Shown: positions 17,990-28,097, numbered from the stretch's first letter. The stretch is 35,486 nucleotides of DNA from Bacillota bacterium (GCA_029778075.1 JAKORA010000171.1:1-35486), one strand, 5' to 3'. Numbers and translations: made by a program. Notes: a model not told the origin generated them from the sequence alone.

Positions 17990-20728
17990 ATGAAGAAATC
18001 CAGCTTATGGGCTATCTCTTCGATGGAGGAAGTTATCAGACATTTCCAGGTACAACCTGACCAGGGTCTATCAGAGTATGAAGCACACCGGCGATTGGCG
18101 CAATGGGGTGCCAATTCCATTCGTGAAAAAAAGCAGAAAGGCCTGCCGGAAATTTTTCTGGACCAGTTCAGGGACTTTATGGTACTGGTACTTCTGGGAG
18201 CCACCTTGATCTCAGGTCTTCTCCGCGAATACAGCGATGCCCTGACGATTATTGTTATTGTTATATTGAACGCCGTCCTGGGTTTTATTCAGGAATATAA
18301 AGCGGAGCGTTCTTTTGCCGCGCTGAAGCGGATTTCTGCGCCCAGAGGCAGGGTTATAAGAGAGGGAGTATTAAAGGATGTACCGGCGGAAGAGGTGGTG
18401 CCCGGAGATATTGTCTCTCTTGAGAGTGGTGACCGTGTCTGCGCGGATCTCAGGCTAATCAACGCCGATAGTTTGATGATAGACGAATCTCCACTGACAG
18501 GCGAGTCCATCGCTGTAGAAAAAGAGGCGGCAATCCTGGAGTTCGTTCCCTCTTCTCCGGGGGATGCCAGGAATATGGTTTTCAGCGGGACGCTGGTTTT
18601 AAACGGAACGGGACGGGGTATTGTCGTGGCCACAGGGATGGATACGGAAATAGGCCGTATCGCTTCGCTAATCCAGGAGGTGGACATTAACAAAACTCCG
18701 CTGCAAATGCGCCTGGCCAGACTGGGCAAGTTCCTTGTCTTGGCCTGCCTTCTGCTCTGTTTGTTCGTAGTACTTCTCGGGTTATGGCGGGGGGAGGAAG
18801 TATACCGGATGTTTATGGCCGGAATATCGCTGGCTGTTGCCGCCATACCGGAGGGCCTTCCGGCTATTGTTACCATTTCCCTGGCCCTGGGTGTCCAGCG
18901 TATGGTGAGGCGTAGAGCTATCGTGCGGCGGCTCCCGGCGGTGGAAACACTGGGATGTGCTACGGTGATCTGTTCGGATAAAACCGGCACTATTACACAG
19001 AACAAGATGACTGTTAAGAGCATTTATACCAACGGCCGTTTTTTTGATGTGGAGGGAGAGGGACGCTCCATCGAAGGAGGGTTCTATCTGGGGAGCAAAA
19101 AAGTCAATGCCCGCGAGGAGCCCCATTTATACAAAATGCTGGTTATCGCCTCCCTGTGCAACAATGCTCACCTCCGGAAAGAGGCGAAAAGAAATTTCAG
19201 GAGGTCCTCTTACACCGAAATACAGGGAAACTCTACGGAAAGCGCTCTTTTAATCTGCGCGGCTAAAGCCGGCCTCTGGAAGGAAAAGCTAGAGCAGAGT
19301 TATACGAAGCTCAAGGAATACCCTTTCAGTTCCGCAAGAAAAAGGATGTCTGTGGTCTTTCGCCAAGACGGGGAGCTCTCTCTTTTTGTGAAGGGGGCGC
19401 CGGAGCGGCTGCTGGAGCTCTCCTCTTTTATCCTGGAGAACGGGGCTGTTAAACCGCTAAGCGAAAGCCACCGCCGGAAGATCCTCGCCCAGGTGGGGGT
19501 CATGGCCTCCGGAGCGCTAAGAACACTTGCCGTTGCTTACAGGTTTCTGCCGGAGTACGATACCTCCTGGGAGCCAAAGGATGTGGAGAAGGAACTAATT
19601 TTCGTCGGCTTTTTCGGAATGCTTGATCCTCCGCGGCCTGCAGCCCTGAAAGCGATTCAGAAGTGTAAGGAGGCCGGGATACGTACTGTGATGATTACCG
19701 GAGATCACCGCAACACGGCTGTAGCCATAGCCCGCCAGACAGGTATTCTCAAGCCCGGTGGGGAAGTTGTTACCGGCGAGGAGCTGGACAAGATGGATGA
19801 CGGAGCGCTTTACAGGCGTATAGAAAATATTTATGTTTTTGCCCGGGTCAGCCCTGAACACAAACTGCGCATTGTCCGCTGCTTGAAAGCCCGGGGGCAT
19901 ATTGTCGCTATGACCGGTGATGGCGTGAACGACGCTCCGGCTGTAAAAGAGGCGGATATAGGTATAGCCATGGGGCTGTCAGGAACGGAAGTTACCAGGG
20001 AGGCTGCCTCTCTTGTCCTGGCTGATGACAATTTTGGCACCATTGTGGCGGCAGTGGAGGAAGGGCGCAATATTTATGACAATATCCGCAAGTTTATCAG
20101 GTTCTTGCTGGGCTGCAATCTCGGGGAGATATTAACAATGCTGCTGGCAATGCTCTGCGGGTTGCCCCTGCCTTTACGCCCCATTCAAATACTCTGGGTC
20201 AATCTGGTTACAGACGGTCTGCCGGCCATGGCCCTGGGGGTGGATTCCCCGGAGAAAGATGTTATGTCCAGACCCCCGCGTTCGCCGCAGGAGGGCGTAT
20301 TCAGCCGGGGGTTGTGGCTTAGGATCATGATGCGGGGGACTGTTATCGGGGTCACCTCCCTGGTTATTTTCGCCCTGGCCTATCATGGCTCTGGGCTGCT
20401 TGTTTATGCCCAGACCATGGCTCTCTCCACGCTGGTTGTGACCCAGCTTTTACATGTTTTTGAATGCCGGTCCGAGTACCTGCCGGCATTTGACACTGGC
20501 CGGGAAAGCAACATGATGCTGGTGATATCTGTCGCCGTTTCCTTTTTGCTGCTGCTTGCCATTATTTATCAGCCCTTCCTGCAGGGGGTATTTCAAACTT
20601 ATCCCCTGCGGGCTGAAGATTGGTTTATAATCTTCGCCTCCTCTCTTCTTCCTTATGCTTTTCAGCTTTTTGTCGGAAAAGGAAAAAAGAAAACCGCCTT
20701 GTATAATGCCAACACTAAAACTAGATAA
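17990..20728 (+). CDS. Calcium-translocating P-type ATPase (SERCA/PMCA type)
   Basis: PEGLPAIVTISLALGVQRMVRRRAIVRRLPAVETLGCATVICSDKTGTITQNKM, TGDGVNDAPAVKEADIGIAMG, LLGCNLGEILTMLLAMLCGLPLPLRPIQILWVNLVTDGLPAMALGVD. Confidence 0.96.
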   Translation: MKKSSLWAISSMEEVIRHFQVQPDQGLSEYEAHRRLAQWGANSIREKKQKGLPEIFLDQFRDFMVLVLLGATLISGLLREYSDALTIIVIVILNAVLGFIQEYKAERSFAALKRISAPRGRVIREGVLKDVPAEEVVPGDIVSLESGDRVCADLRLINADSLMIDESPLTGESIAVEKEAAILEFVPSSPGDARNMVFSGTLVLNGTGRGIVVATGMDTEIGRIASLIQEVDINKTPLQMRLARLGKFLVLACLLLCLFVVLLGLWRGEEVYRMFMAGISLAVAAIPEGLPAIVTISLALGVQRMVRRRAIVRRLPAVETLGCATVICSDKTGTITQNKMTVKSIYTNGRFFDVEGEGRSIEGGFYLGSKKVNAREEPHLYKMLVIASLCNNAHLRKEAKRNFRRSSYTEIQGNSTESALLICAAKAGLWKEKLEQSYTKLKEYPFSSARKRMSVVFRQDGELSLFVKGAPERLLELSSFILENGAVKPLSESHRRKILAQVGVMASGALRTLAVAYRFLPEYDTSWEPKDVEKELIFVGFFGMLDPPRPAALKAIQKCKEAGIRTVMITGDHRNTAVAIARQTGILKPGGEVVTGEELDKMDDGALYRRIENIYVFARVSPEHKLRIVRCLKARGHIVAMTGDGVNDAPAVKEADIGIAMGLSGTEVTREAASLVLADDNFGTIVAAVEEGRNIYDNIRKFIRFLLGCNLGEILTMLLAMLCGLPLPLRPIQILWVNLVTDGLPAMALGVDSPEKDVMSRPPRSPQEGVFSRGLWLRIMMRGTVIGVTSLVIFALAYHGSGLLVYAQTMALSTLVVTQLLHVFECRSEYLPAFDTGRESNMMLVISVAVSFLLLLAIIYQPFLQGVFQTYPLRAEDWFIIFASSLLPYAFQLFVGKGKKKTALYNANTKTR

Positions 20729-20842
20729 GGGTTTTTCATGATTCTACCGGCCTGAGTACTTTTTATTTGAGTGTTAACTATGCTATGATTCCATTTGAAA
20801 AAGCCCTTTTTCCTTTAATTTCATACTGTACTGCTTTTATGC

Positions 20843-20870
20843 TTGATAATGCATATTTTTATGATAAAAT
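20843..20870 (+). promoter_or_regulatory. sigmaA-like promoter upstream of yicC
   Basis: TTGATA-16 nt-TAAAAT in an AT-rich intergenic region. Confidence 0.45.
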
Positions 20871-20927
20871 ATGGGTAAAAAGAAATAGAGCATATTTATT
20901 GCCGGAAATGCAGAAGGTGAATGGTCT

Positions 20928-21809
20928 TTGGTAAAAAGTATGACAGGATACGGAAGAGGAGAGGCGGTTACAGACGGTTTTCGTTTTATTGTGGAAATGA
21001 AAGCTGTAAATCATCGTCACTTTGATCTGGTTATAAGGGCCTCCCGGGATTTGCTGCCCCTGGAGGATAAAATAAGGCGGATGTTGCTGGAGAAAATATC
21101 AAGGGGGAGGATCGAAGTCTTTATTACGCTGGAGACAACGCAGGGAAAAGGCAAACTCGTGAATCTGGATGAAGAACTTGCTTTATCCTATTTTCAGTGT
21201 TTACAGAAGCTGAGTACATCTTTTAACTTGCTGCAGAAAGAGCTAACTGCCGCAGAGTTGGCCCTTTTCCCGGATGTTTTATATTTAGAAAAAAATGCTC
21301 CGGACCTGGAATTGCTGGCGCCGGTCCTGGAAGAAGCGGTTTCCCGTGCATTATCTGCCCTGATTCGCCAGAGAACAGAAGAGGGGAACAGGCTAAGGGC
21401 GGATATTCTCGAGAGGGTTAAAGAACTGGAAAGAATCACCGACAGGATTCAGGAAAGAGGCCCGCATGTGCTGGAAGAGTACCGGAACAAGTTAAGCGCC
21501 AGGTTGAACGAGTTGCATGCCGGCAGGGAATATGATGAGCAGCGTTTTTTTATGGAAATTGCCCTTTTTGCTGAGAGATGCAACATTGATGAAGAAATAG
21601 TCCGCATGAAGAGCCATTTGGAGATTTTCAGCCAGGAGATACAGACCGATGAAGTGATAGGGCGGAAGCTTGATTTTCTTTTACAGGAGATGAACAGGGA
21701 AGTCAATACCATAGCCTCCAAAAGCAGTGATCTGGAAATATCATATCTTGTGGTGGAAGCAAAAAGCGAGATAGAAAAAATAAGGGAACAGGTACAAAAT
21801 ATTGAGTAA
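20928..21809 (+). CDS. YicC family protein (putative endoribonuclease)
   Basis: MVKSMTGYGRGEAVTDGFRFIVEMKAVNHRHFDLVIR ... KLDFLLQEMNREVNTIASKSSDLEISYLVVEAKSEIEKIREQVQNIE. Confidence 0.96.
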   Translation: MVKSMTGYGRGEAVTDGFRFIVEMKAVNHRHFDLVIRASRDLLPLEDKIRRMLLEKISRGRIEVFITLETTQGKGKLVNLDEELALSYFQCLQKLSTSFNLLQKELTAAELALFPDVLYLEKNAPDLELLAPVLEEAVSRALSALIRQRTEEGNRLRADILERVKELERITDRIQERGPHVLEEYRNKLSARLNELHAGREYDEQRFFMEIALFAERCNIDEEIVRMKSHLEIFSQEIQTDEVIGRKLDFLLQEMNREVNTIASKSSDLEISYLVVEAKSEIEKIREQVQNIE

Positions 21810-21829
21810 CGTTTCAGGCAGGGGGAATT

Positions 21830-21865
21830 CATACTGCCGGTAGTATGAGTATATACAGGCAGTAT
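21830..21865 (+). promoter_or_regulatory. Inverted-repeat cluster in the remA leader
   Basis: catact-gccggt-agtatg (21830-21847); alternatively atactgcc (21831-21838) pairs with ggcagtat (21858-21865). Confidence 0.45.
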
Positions 21866-21966
21866 ATTAAAATATATTTTAAAAAGAGAAATAATAAGGA
21901 GGTGCAAGGCCTGATTCTATTTTCATACTTCAGGGTAGGTTTCATTATCCCGAGGATCAGGTAAAG

Positions 21967-22242
21967 ATGAGTATAAAATTAATTAATATCGGTTTTGGGA
22001 ATATTGTCTCTGCAAATCGTATTATTGCCATTGTCAGCCCGGAATCTGCTCCCATCAAGCGGATTATTGGTGAAGCCCGGGACAGGGGAATGCTGGTTGA
22101 CGCTACCTATGGCCGGAGAACGCGTGCCGTTATTATTGCCGATAGTGGACACGTCATCCTTTCTGCAGTGCAGCCGGAGACTGTAAAGCACCGTTTGCAG
22201 AGTAAGGATACAGTTGGTGAAGAAAACAGCCCAAAAGAATAA
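21967..22242 (+). CDS. remA: RemA/DUF370 family regulator
   Basis: [72 protein letters not shown]. Confidence 0.96.
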   Translation: MSIKLINIGFGNIVSANRIIAIVSPESAPIKRIIGEARDRGMLVDATYGRRTRAVIIADSGHVILSAVQPETVKHRLQSKDTVGEENSPKE

Positions 22243-22265
22243 GAAGGAAAAATTTGGAGGAATAT

Positions 22266-22898
22266 ATGACCAAGGGGGTTTTAATAGTATTATCAGGCCC
22301 TTCTGGTACCGGTAAGGGAACCGTCTGCCGGGATCTTTGTAAGCAAAACCCGAACCTGTATTGTTCTGTTTCTGTTACGACCCGCTCTCCCCGGCCAGGG
22401 GAAAGAGAGGGGGAGAGCTATTACTTTTCCTCTGAAGAACGCTTCCGGGAACTTATTGAGCAAGATGCTTTTTTGGAATGGGCCTGCGTTTACGGTAACT
22501 ACTACGGCACTCTTCGGCAGCAGGTAGAGGAAAAGCTCAGCAAGGGTATTGATGTTATTCTGGAGATAGATACCCAGGGGGCGAAGCATATTCGCCGGGA
22601 GGCCAAAGACGCGGTATTTATTTTTTTGTTGCCCCCATCGATGAATGAGCTGTGGCAGCGCATCCACGGGAGAGGAACCGACGATTCTGAGTCAATAAAA
22701 CAAAGATTTGCCGCTGCCTATCAGGAGCTCAAAGAAATCTGGGAGTATGATTACGTAGTTATTAATGAAAATGTGACTGACGCGGTTAAAAATATCCAGG
22801 CTATTATTTTAGCGGAAAAATGCCGTATCAAAAAAGACAAAGATTATTTATCCAGGTTTTTTGAGGAAGGTGAGACTTTTGATCTATCCCTCTATTGA
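22266..22898 (+). CDS. gmk: Guanylate kinase
   Basis: GVLIVLSGPSGTGKGTVCRDL, SVSVTTRSPRPGEREGESYYF, VILEIDTQGAKHIRR. ATG 22266 with SD ggagg. Confidence 0.98.
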   Translation: MTKGVLIVLSGPSGTGKGTVCRDLCKQNPNLYCSVSVTTRSPRPGEREGESYYFSSEERFRELIEQDAFLEWACVYGNYYGTLRQQVEEKLSKGIDVILEIDTQGAKHIRREAKDAVFIFLLPPSMNELWQRIHGRGTDDSESIKQRFAAAYQELKEIWEYDYVVINENVTDAVKNIQAIILAEKCRIKKDKDYLSRFFEEGETFDLSLY

Positions 22899-23085
22899 TG
22901 AAATGCTTAAAAATGTTGACAGCAGGTACTCGCTGGTAATCTTGGCGGCCAAAAGAGCCCGCCAACTGCGTGAAGGCCAGGTGGCAGGCGATAGCACCAG
23001 TGTTTTCAAGGAGGTAACTTCTGCGCTGGAAGATATCGCTGCGGGGAAGATAACCTTTGAGAGAACTAAGAACGGCATTAAATGA
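22879..23085 (+). CDS. rpoZ: RNA polymerase omega subunit
   Basis: YPSIDEMLKNVDSRYSLVILAAKRARQLREG...KEVTSALEDIAAGKITF; overlaps the gmk 3' end by 20 nt. Confidence 0.94.
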   Translation: MIYPSIDEMLKNVDSRYSLVILAAKRARQLREGQVAGDSTSVFKEVTSALEDIAAGKITFERTKNGIK

Positions 23086-23172
23086 TCTTTGCCCTCCCAA
23101 AGTAAAAGTCATCTCTAAAAAGCTTTGAATCAGGTAGCAAGGGCTTGACTCAGCCCTGAAAAATAAAAAACT

Positions 23173-24393
23173 ATGCGGTGTAAGAACATGCTGGAAGGTA
23201 AGATAATTCTCCTGGGCATCACCGGAGGCATAGCCGCCTATAAAAGCGCTGAGCTGGCCAGGCTGCTTATTAAAGAAGGGGCAGCCGTGCAGGTAGTAAT
23301 GACCTCCAATGCTGAAAAATTTATTACGCCTCTTACCATGAGGACTCTTACCGGGCGTCCTGTTTACAGTTCGCTTTTCAGTCCCTCCTATGGATCGGCG
23401 ACTGTGCATATAGATCTGGCGCGGGAACCGCACCTGGTTGTTGTGGCCCCGGCAACGGCCAATTTTTTGGGGAAGATTTCTGCCGGTATCGCCGACGACC
23501 TCCTTTCCACGGTTATTCTGGCCGTTAAACTGCAGGAATGTCCTGTTATCTTGGCACCGTCGATGAACACCGCTATGTTCCACAATCCTGCGGTAAGAGA
23601 CAATATCGCACTGCTGCGCCGGAGGGGTTACCTTTTTGCCGATCCCCTCTCGGGTTCACTGGCCTGTGGTGAAGTGGGCGAAGGCCGTATGGTAGAACCG
23701 GTACAGCTTGTGGAGTTGATTAAAAACAAGCTGGCCGAGCCGGCACGGGCGGATTACACAGGGTTAACCGTGATGGTTACCGCCGGTCCCACCAGGGAGC
23801 CCCTGGATCCTGTCCGCTTTATCAGCAATCGCTCCAGCGGGCGCATGGGATATGCGCTGGCCCGGGCTGCCGCAGAAAGAGGCGCCCGTGTCATCCTGAT
23901 CAGCGGCCCCACAGCCCTGGAGCCGCCGCCGGGAGTCGACTTTTTCCCTGTAGAGTCTGCCCGGGAGATGTATGCAGCCGTTATGGACAAGTTCTCTCTG
24001 GCTGATGTCATTATTAAAACAGCTGCTGTAGCCGATTACAGGCCGGAAGAGGTTTATGGACAAAAAATAAAAAAGGGAGATGCACTATCGCTTAAACTTG
24101 TCCGCAACCCCGATATTTTGCAAGAATTGGGCTCCCAAAAAGGAGATCGCTTTTTAGTTGGTTTTGCAGCGGAAACGGAAAATCTTCTGGAGAATGCACG
24201 GAAAAAAATGACGAATAAAAATCTGGACCTTATTGTGGCCAATGATGTGACGCAGGAAGGCGCAGGTTTCGCCAAGGAGACAAACAAAGTCTACCTTATT
24301 TTTAGAGATGGGCATATGGAAGAACTTCCGCTCATGCTGAAGTCTGAGCTCTCTCACCTCATCCTGGAGCGCGTCAGGGCAGCTATAGGCTAG
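23173..24393 (+). CDS. coaBC: Bifunctional phosphopantothenoylcysteine decarboxylase / phosphopantothenate-cysteine ligase
   Basis: ILLGITGGIAAYKSAELARLLIKEGAAVQVVMTSNA, APSMNTAMFHNPAV, VTAGPTREPLDPVRFISNRSSGRMGYALA. Confidence 0.97.
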   Translation: MRCKNMLEGKIILLGITGGIAAYKSAELARLLIKEGAAVQVVMTSNAEKFITPLTMRTLTGRPVYSSLFSPSYGSATVHIDLAREPHLVVVAPATANFLGKISAGIADDLLSTVILAVKLQECPVILAPSMNTAMFHNPAVRDNIALLRRRGYLFADPLSGSLACGEVGEGRMVEPVQLVELIKNKLAEPARADYTGLTVMVTAGPTREPLDPVRFISNRSSGRMGYALARAAAERGARVILISGPTALEPPPGVDFFPVESAREMYAAVMDKFSLADVIIKTAAVADYRPEEVYGQKIKKGDALSLKLVRNPDILQELGSQKGDRFLVGFAAETENLLENARKKMTNKNLDLIVANDVTQEGAGFAKETNKVYLIFRDGHMEELPLMLKSELSHLILERVRAAIG

Positions 24394-24587
24394 CCCGTAC
24401 GACGGGCTCCCCTCGATCCCTTCTGTATATAACTCTCGCAGAGTAATTTCCTCATTATTATATATGCATAAAAAAAATACCGCATTTATCCCCGGCAGCG
24501 GCTGTAAGCCTTTTTACAGCATCTACGGCTCGATGAGCATTACGGGCGGGCTCTCAAAGAGGCAACTTGAAGGAAATCTTGCGCTTA

Positions 24588-25211
24588 TCAGAGCGGGGTA
24601 GGGAGCGCCCATTTAAGCAGCAGGGGGGTTAGGGTGATCTCAACTATGGCGGCAATTAGAAACAGGCAGATTATTAGTGGAAGAACGGCAATAAATTCTC
24701 GCCAGATATATTTAAAGCTTTCACTTCTTTTTTTTTGCGGAAGGGGAAAGAGCAGATGGAAACCAAGCTTAAGGCCGAAGGCGGCACTTATGATAAATGC
24801 CGGCAGCTCGAAAATACCGTGCGGCAGCACTCCCAGCGACAAAAAAACAAGGGTGGAGGCCCCATGATACTCCAATCCGGCAATAATGCTGCCCAGCAGG
24901 GCTCCATTGGTAAAAAGACCTATCAGGGGAGTGATGCCCAAAAAAAATCCAAAGAGCATCATCTGCAGGGAGACCAAGAGGTTGTTTAAAAAGAGAATAG
25001 CTATTCCCTTCAGGGGAGGACCTGCAAAAATCATTTCTGCCATTTCTGCCAGGAGTTCCTGTTGGCTTTTTGTCAGCTCTGTAAGGAAAAATTTTTCATT
25101 TCCCAGGGCAAATGCTGCAAGAAAAATCCCCAATAAAAAGAAAAACAGGGCAATAATGATCCAGTTTAAATTTTGCCGTATGATTCGTATAACATTAGGA
25201 TTGATAAGCAT
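24588..25211 (-). CDS. SpoIIM-like (stage II sporulation protein M family / DUF95) integral membrane protein
   Basis: Multi-TM protein with NNLLVSLQMMLFGFFLGITPLIGLFTNGALLGSIIAGLEYHGASTLVFLSLGVLPHGIFELPAFIISAAFGLKLG; SD aaggag on the minus strand. Confidence 0.85.
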   Translation of the reverse strand: MLINPNVIRIIRQNLNWIIIALFFFLLGIFLAAFALGNEKFFLTELTKSQQELLAEMAEMIFAGPPLKGIAILFLNNLLVSLQMMLFGFFLGITPLIGLFTNGALLGSIIAGLEYHGASTLVFLSLGVLPHGIFELPAFIISAAFGLKLGFHLLFPLPQKKRSESFKYIWREFIAVLPLIICLFLIAAIVEITLTPLLLKWALPTPL

Positions 25212-25315
25212 GTAGACTCCTTTTTAATTTTCTTTTTATACTGTATTATTATAATATATTACTTTCCTTAAGGGAATGGTTTTCAGGTAAAGTTTTTTAT
25301 TAAGGGGATGGGTAA

Positions 25316-27562
25316 GTGGCAGCGGAGCTGTACGCCCGTGTTATTCTTGATATGGTCAGCAATGCCGTGGATAGGCCTTTTCAGTACGCCGTGCCTTCAC
25401 ATTTGGCAGGCAAAATCGAGGTGGGCTCACGTGTACTGGTGCCCTTCCGTTCGCGGCAAATGGTTGCTTATGTGGTGGCTCTCGATAGGGAGCCGCTAAT
25501 TAATAATACCCGTGACATTATTGATATACAGGACCCCTTTCCCGTTCTGCAGCCGGAATTTGTGGAGCTCAGTCACTGGTTGTCCAGGAGGTTTTTCAGC
25601 CGCTGGATAGAGTCCATACACCTCTGTCTACCTCCGGCGGGGGAGAAGGCCAAAGCCAGGCATGTAGAAAAAGTGTTGCCCCTCTTTCCTCCGGAAATAA
25701 TGCGGGAAGAAAGTGCCAGGCTAAAATCAAAAGCTTTCCGCCAGGCGTTGATTCTGGAGCATCTGGCCTTGGCAGAGGAAGGATTGCCCTGGAGGGTACT
25801 TAAAGCCAAAACAGGAGCCGGACGACAGAGCCTGGTTCCGCTGATAAAAAGAGGGTGGCTAAAGATCGAGACAGTGCCCTCTGAAAGCCCCTTGTGGGAC
25901 AAGCCACAGGTTGAGGGTACCATAAGTAAAAAACTGACTTTAACGAGCGAACAGGAAGCAGCCTGGAGGGAGATTAAAGAAGGATTTACAGGCCGGCAAA
26001 AACAGTTTTTAATTTTCGGTGTTACTGGAAGCGGGAAAACTGAGCTGTATTTGCGCGCTGCAGAAGAGGCTTTAAAACGGGGGCGGACTGTGCTGTTTCT
26101 GGTGCCGGAAATAGCGCTTACACCCCAGATTATCGAACAGTTGAAAACCCGTTTCCCCGATAGCTTTGCTCTGTTACATAGCAGCTTATCTCCGGGGGAA
26201 AGATATGAACAGTGGCTGCGTGTGAAAAGGGGGGAAGCCCGGGTGGTCCTGGGGGCTCGATCGGCTGTTTTTGCCCCCCTGAGCAATATCGGCCTGATTG
26301 TCATGGATGAGGAGCATGAGAATACCTACAAGCAATCCGAATCTCCCCGCTACCACACCAGAGATGTTGCCAGATGGAGAGCTGCTTATCACGATGCTGT
26401 TTTGCTGATGGGAAGTGCAACCCCCTCATTGGAAACTTTTCTGGATACGAGGAGGAAAAAGGCCAAATTGCTTACACTCACCCGGAGAGTTGAGGGGCAC
26501 CGGCTTCCTGATGTAGAGGTAGTGGACATGCGCCGGGAATTTGGTGCCGGAAACAGGGGCATTTTCAGCCGATCGCTCCGGAAGGCCATGGAAGAGACCC
26601 TTCACCGCCAAGAGCAGATTATGCTTTTTCTTAACCGCCGCGGCTTTGCGGGCTTTCAGCTCTGCCGGCAGTGCGGGCTGGTTCTTAAATGCCCTTCCTG
26701 CGATGTGTCTTTGACCTATCATTCCTCACCTGAACACCTGCAGTGTCATTATTGTGGTTACAGAAGGGCAGCTTTGCAATTTTGCCCCCAGTGCAAAAGC
26801 CGTTATCTGCGCAACTTTGGATTGGGAACCCAGAAAGTGGAAAGAGAGGTGCAAAATATCTTTCCCGGGGTTGAAGTTGTCAGGATGGACAGCGACACAA
26901 CTGCCGTGAGGGGCGCCTACGACAGGATCTGGAGTTCTTTTAAAGAAAAAAGGGCTTCTGTTTTAATTGGCACCCAGATGATCGCCAAGGGTTTTGATTT
27001 TCCGGGTGTTACTTTGGTTGGTATCGTAGCGGCCGATATTACCCTGCATCTGCCGGATTTTCGTGCCGGGGAGCGCACTTTTCAATTATTGTCCCAGGCT
27101 GCCGGACGGTCAGGCCGGGGAGCCCAGCGGGGCCGCGTTATTATTCAGACTTTCACACCCTGGCATTACAGCATTAAAGCTGCGGCAGAGCATAGCTACA
27201 AGGATTTTTTACAGGAAGAGCTTAAAAGGCGCAAGCTTCTTTTATATCCGCCATTTTCTGAAATAATCCTGATCAACTGCAGCTCGCTCCAGGAGCCGAA
27301 AGCCAGGCTTTTTGCCGAAAAATTAAAGGCCGCATTGGCAGAGAGCCTGTCTATTGTTGGGGAAAAAGAAACGGAACTGCTTGGTCCTTCACCGGCTCCG
27401 CTTTTTAAAATTAAGGATCGTTTCCGCTACCAGCTTATTTTCAAAGGAATCAATCTGCAGCAGTATGCCGGCATTATCAGGGACGTGGTTTGGAGGTTTT
27501 CCCAAGAAACGGGAGAAGAGATAAGGATAACAGTAGATTTTAATCCTATGATGATGTTATAA
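25316..27562 (+). CDS. priA: Primosomal protein N' (PriA helicase)
   Basis: LIFGVTGSGKTELYLRAAEEAL, VMDEEHENTYKQ, zinc-binding CRQCGLVLKCPSCDVSLTYH...CHYCGYRRAALQFCPQCKS, GTQMIAKGFDFPGVTLVGIVAAD. Confidence 0.98.
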   Translation: MAAELYARVILDMVSNAVDRPFQYAVPSHLAGKIEVGSRVLVPFRSRQMVAYVVALDREPLINNTRDIIDIQDPFPVLQPEFVELSHWLSRRFFSRWIESIHLCLPPAGEKAKARHVEKVLPLFPPEIMREESARLKSKAFRQALILEHLALAEEGLPWRVLKAKTGAGRQSLVPLIKRGWLKIETVPSESPLWDKPQVEGTISKKLTLTSEQEAAWREIKEGFTGRQKQFLIFGVTGSGKTELYLRAAEEALKRGRTVLFLVPEIALTPQIIEQLKTRFPDSFALLHSSLSPGERYEQWLRVKRGEARVVLGARSAVFAPLSNIGLIVMDEEHENTYKQSESPRYHTRDVARWRAAYHDAVLLMGSATPSLETFLDTRRKKAKLLTLTRRVEGHRLPDVEVVDMRREFGAGNRGIFSRSLRKAMEETLHRQEQIMLFLNRRGFAGFQLCRQCGLVLKCPSCDVSLTYHSSPEHLQCHYCGYRRAALQFCPQCKSRYLRNFGLGTQKVEREVQNIFPGVEVVRMDSDTTAVRGAYDRIWSSFKEKRASVLIGTQMIAKGFDFPGVTLVGIVAADITLHLPDFRAGERTFQLLSQAAGRSGRGAQRGRVIIQTFTPWHYSIKAAAEHSYKDFLQEELKRRKLLLYPPFSEIILINCSSLQEPKARLFAEKLKAALAESLSIVGEKETELLGPSPAPLFKIKDRFRYQLIFKGINLQQYAGIIRDVVWRFSQETGEEIRITVDFNPMMML

Positions 27563-27583
27563 TTGCCTTAAGGAGGAAAGCGG

Positions 27584-28072
27584 ATGGCTTTGAGAAATAT
27601 TCGCCGGCAGGGAGACCCGGTGCTGCGAAAAAAAGCTGTTCCTGTTACCAGGTTTAACGAACAGCTGCACCGCCTGCTTGATGATATGGTTGAGACGATG
27701 ATTAAAGCCCAAGGTGCTGGTTTGGCCGCTCCTCAGATCGGAATTTCCAAAAAAATTATTGTTCTGAGGGATGAGGATAAGATTTTGGAAATTATAAACC
27801 CGGAAATAACGGAGAGTGAGGGTGAAAGCATCGATATTGAAGGCTGCCTGAGCTTTCCGGGACTCTATGGCGAGGTTCCTCGCTCTGCCCGGGTGGCAGT
27901 TAGCGGGCAGGACAGGGGAGGCCGTGAAATAAGGGTTTCCGGTGAAGGTTTTTTAGCCAGAGTGTTGCAGCATGAAATTGACCATCTTCATGGCATACTG
28001 TTTGTTGACAGGGCAGTCAGGCTTTATACTCCGGAGGAGCTACAAAATCTTGCCAGAAAAGATAAAAGCTGA
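27584..28072 (+). CDS. def: Peptide deformylase
   Basis: GAGLAAPQIG, EGCLSFPG, QHEIDHLHGILFVDR. Confidence 0.98.
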   Translation: MALRNIRRQGDPVLRKKAVPVTRFNEQLHRLLDDMVETMIKAQGAGLAAPQIGISKKIIVLRDEDKILEIINPEITESEGESIDIEGCLSFPGLYGEVPRSARVAVSGQDRGGREIRVSGEGFLARVLQHEIDHLHGILFVDRAVRLYTPEELQNLARKDKS

Positions 28073-28097
28073 TTATAAAGAGCAAAGGGTGACAGAT

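Noticed and set aside
18289-19023. 244-aa minus-strand ORF
   Set aside because: Antisense to the Ca2+ ATPase; Ser/Thr/Arg-rich shadow translation with no SD or domain.
22828-23583. 251-aa minus-strand ORF spanning gmk, rpoZ and coaBC
   Set aside because: Antisense to three conserved genes; His/Arg/Gln-rich shadow frame.
24392-24520. Hairpins agcccg-tacga-cgggct and gctgtaa-gccttt-ttacagc after coaBC
   Set aside because: Could be terminators, but neither has a clear adjacent U-tract in the needed direction, so not claimed as features.
25573-26304. 243-aa minus-strand ORF
   Set aside because: Antisense to priA; no domain or start-site support.
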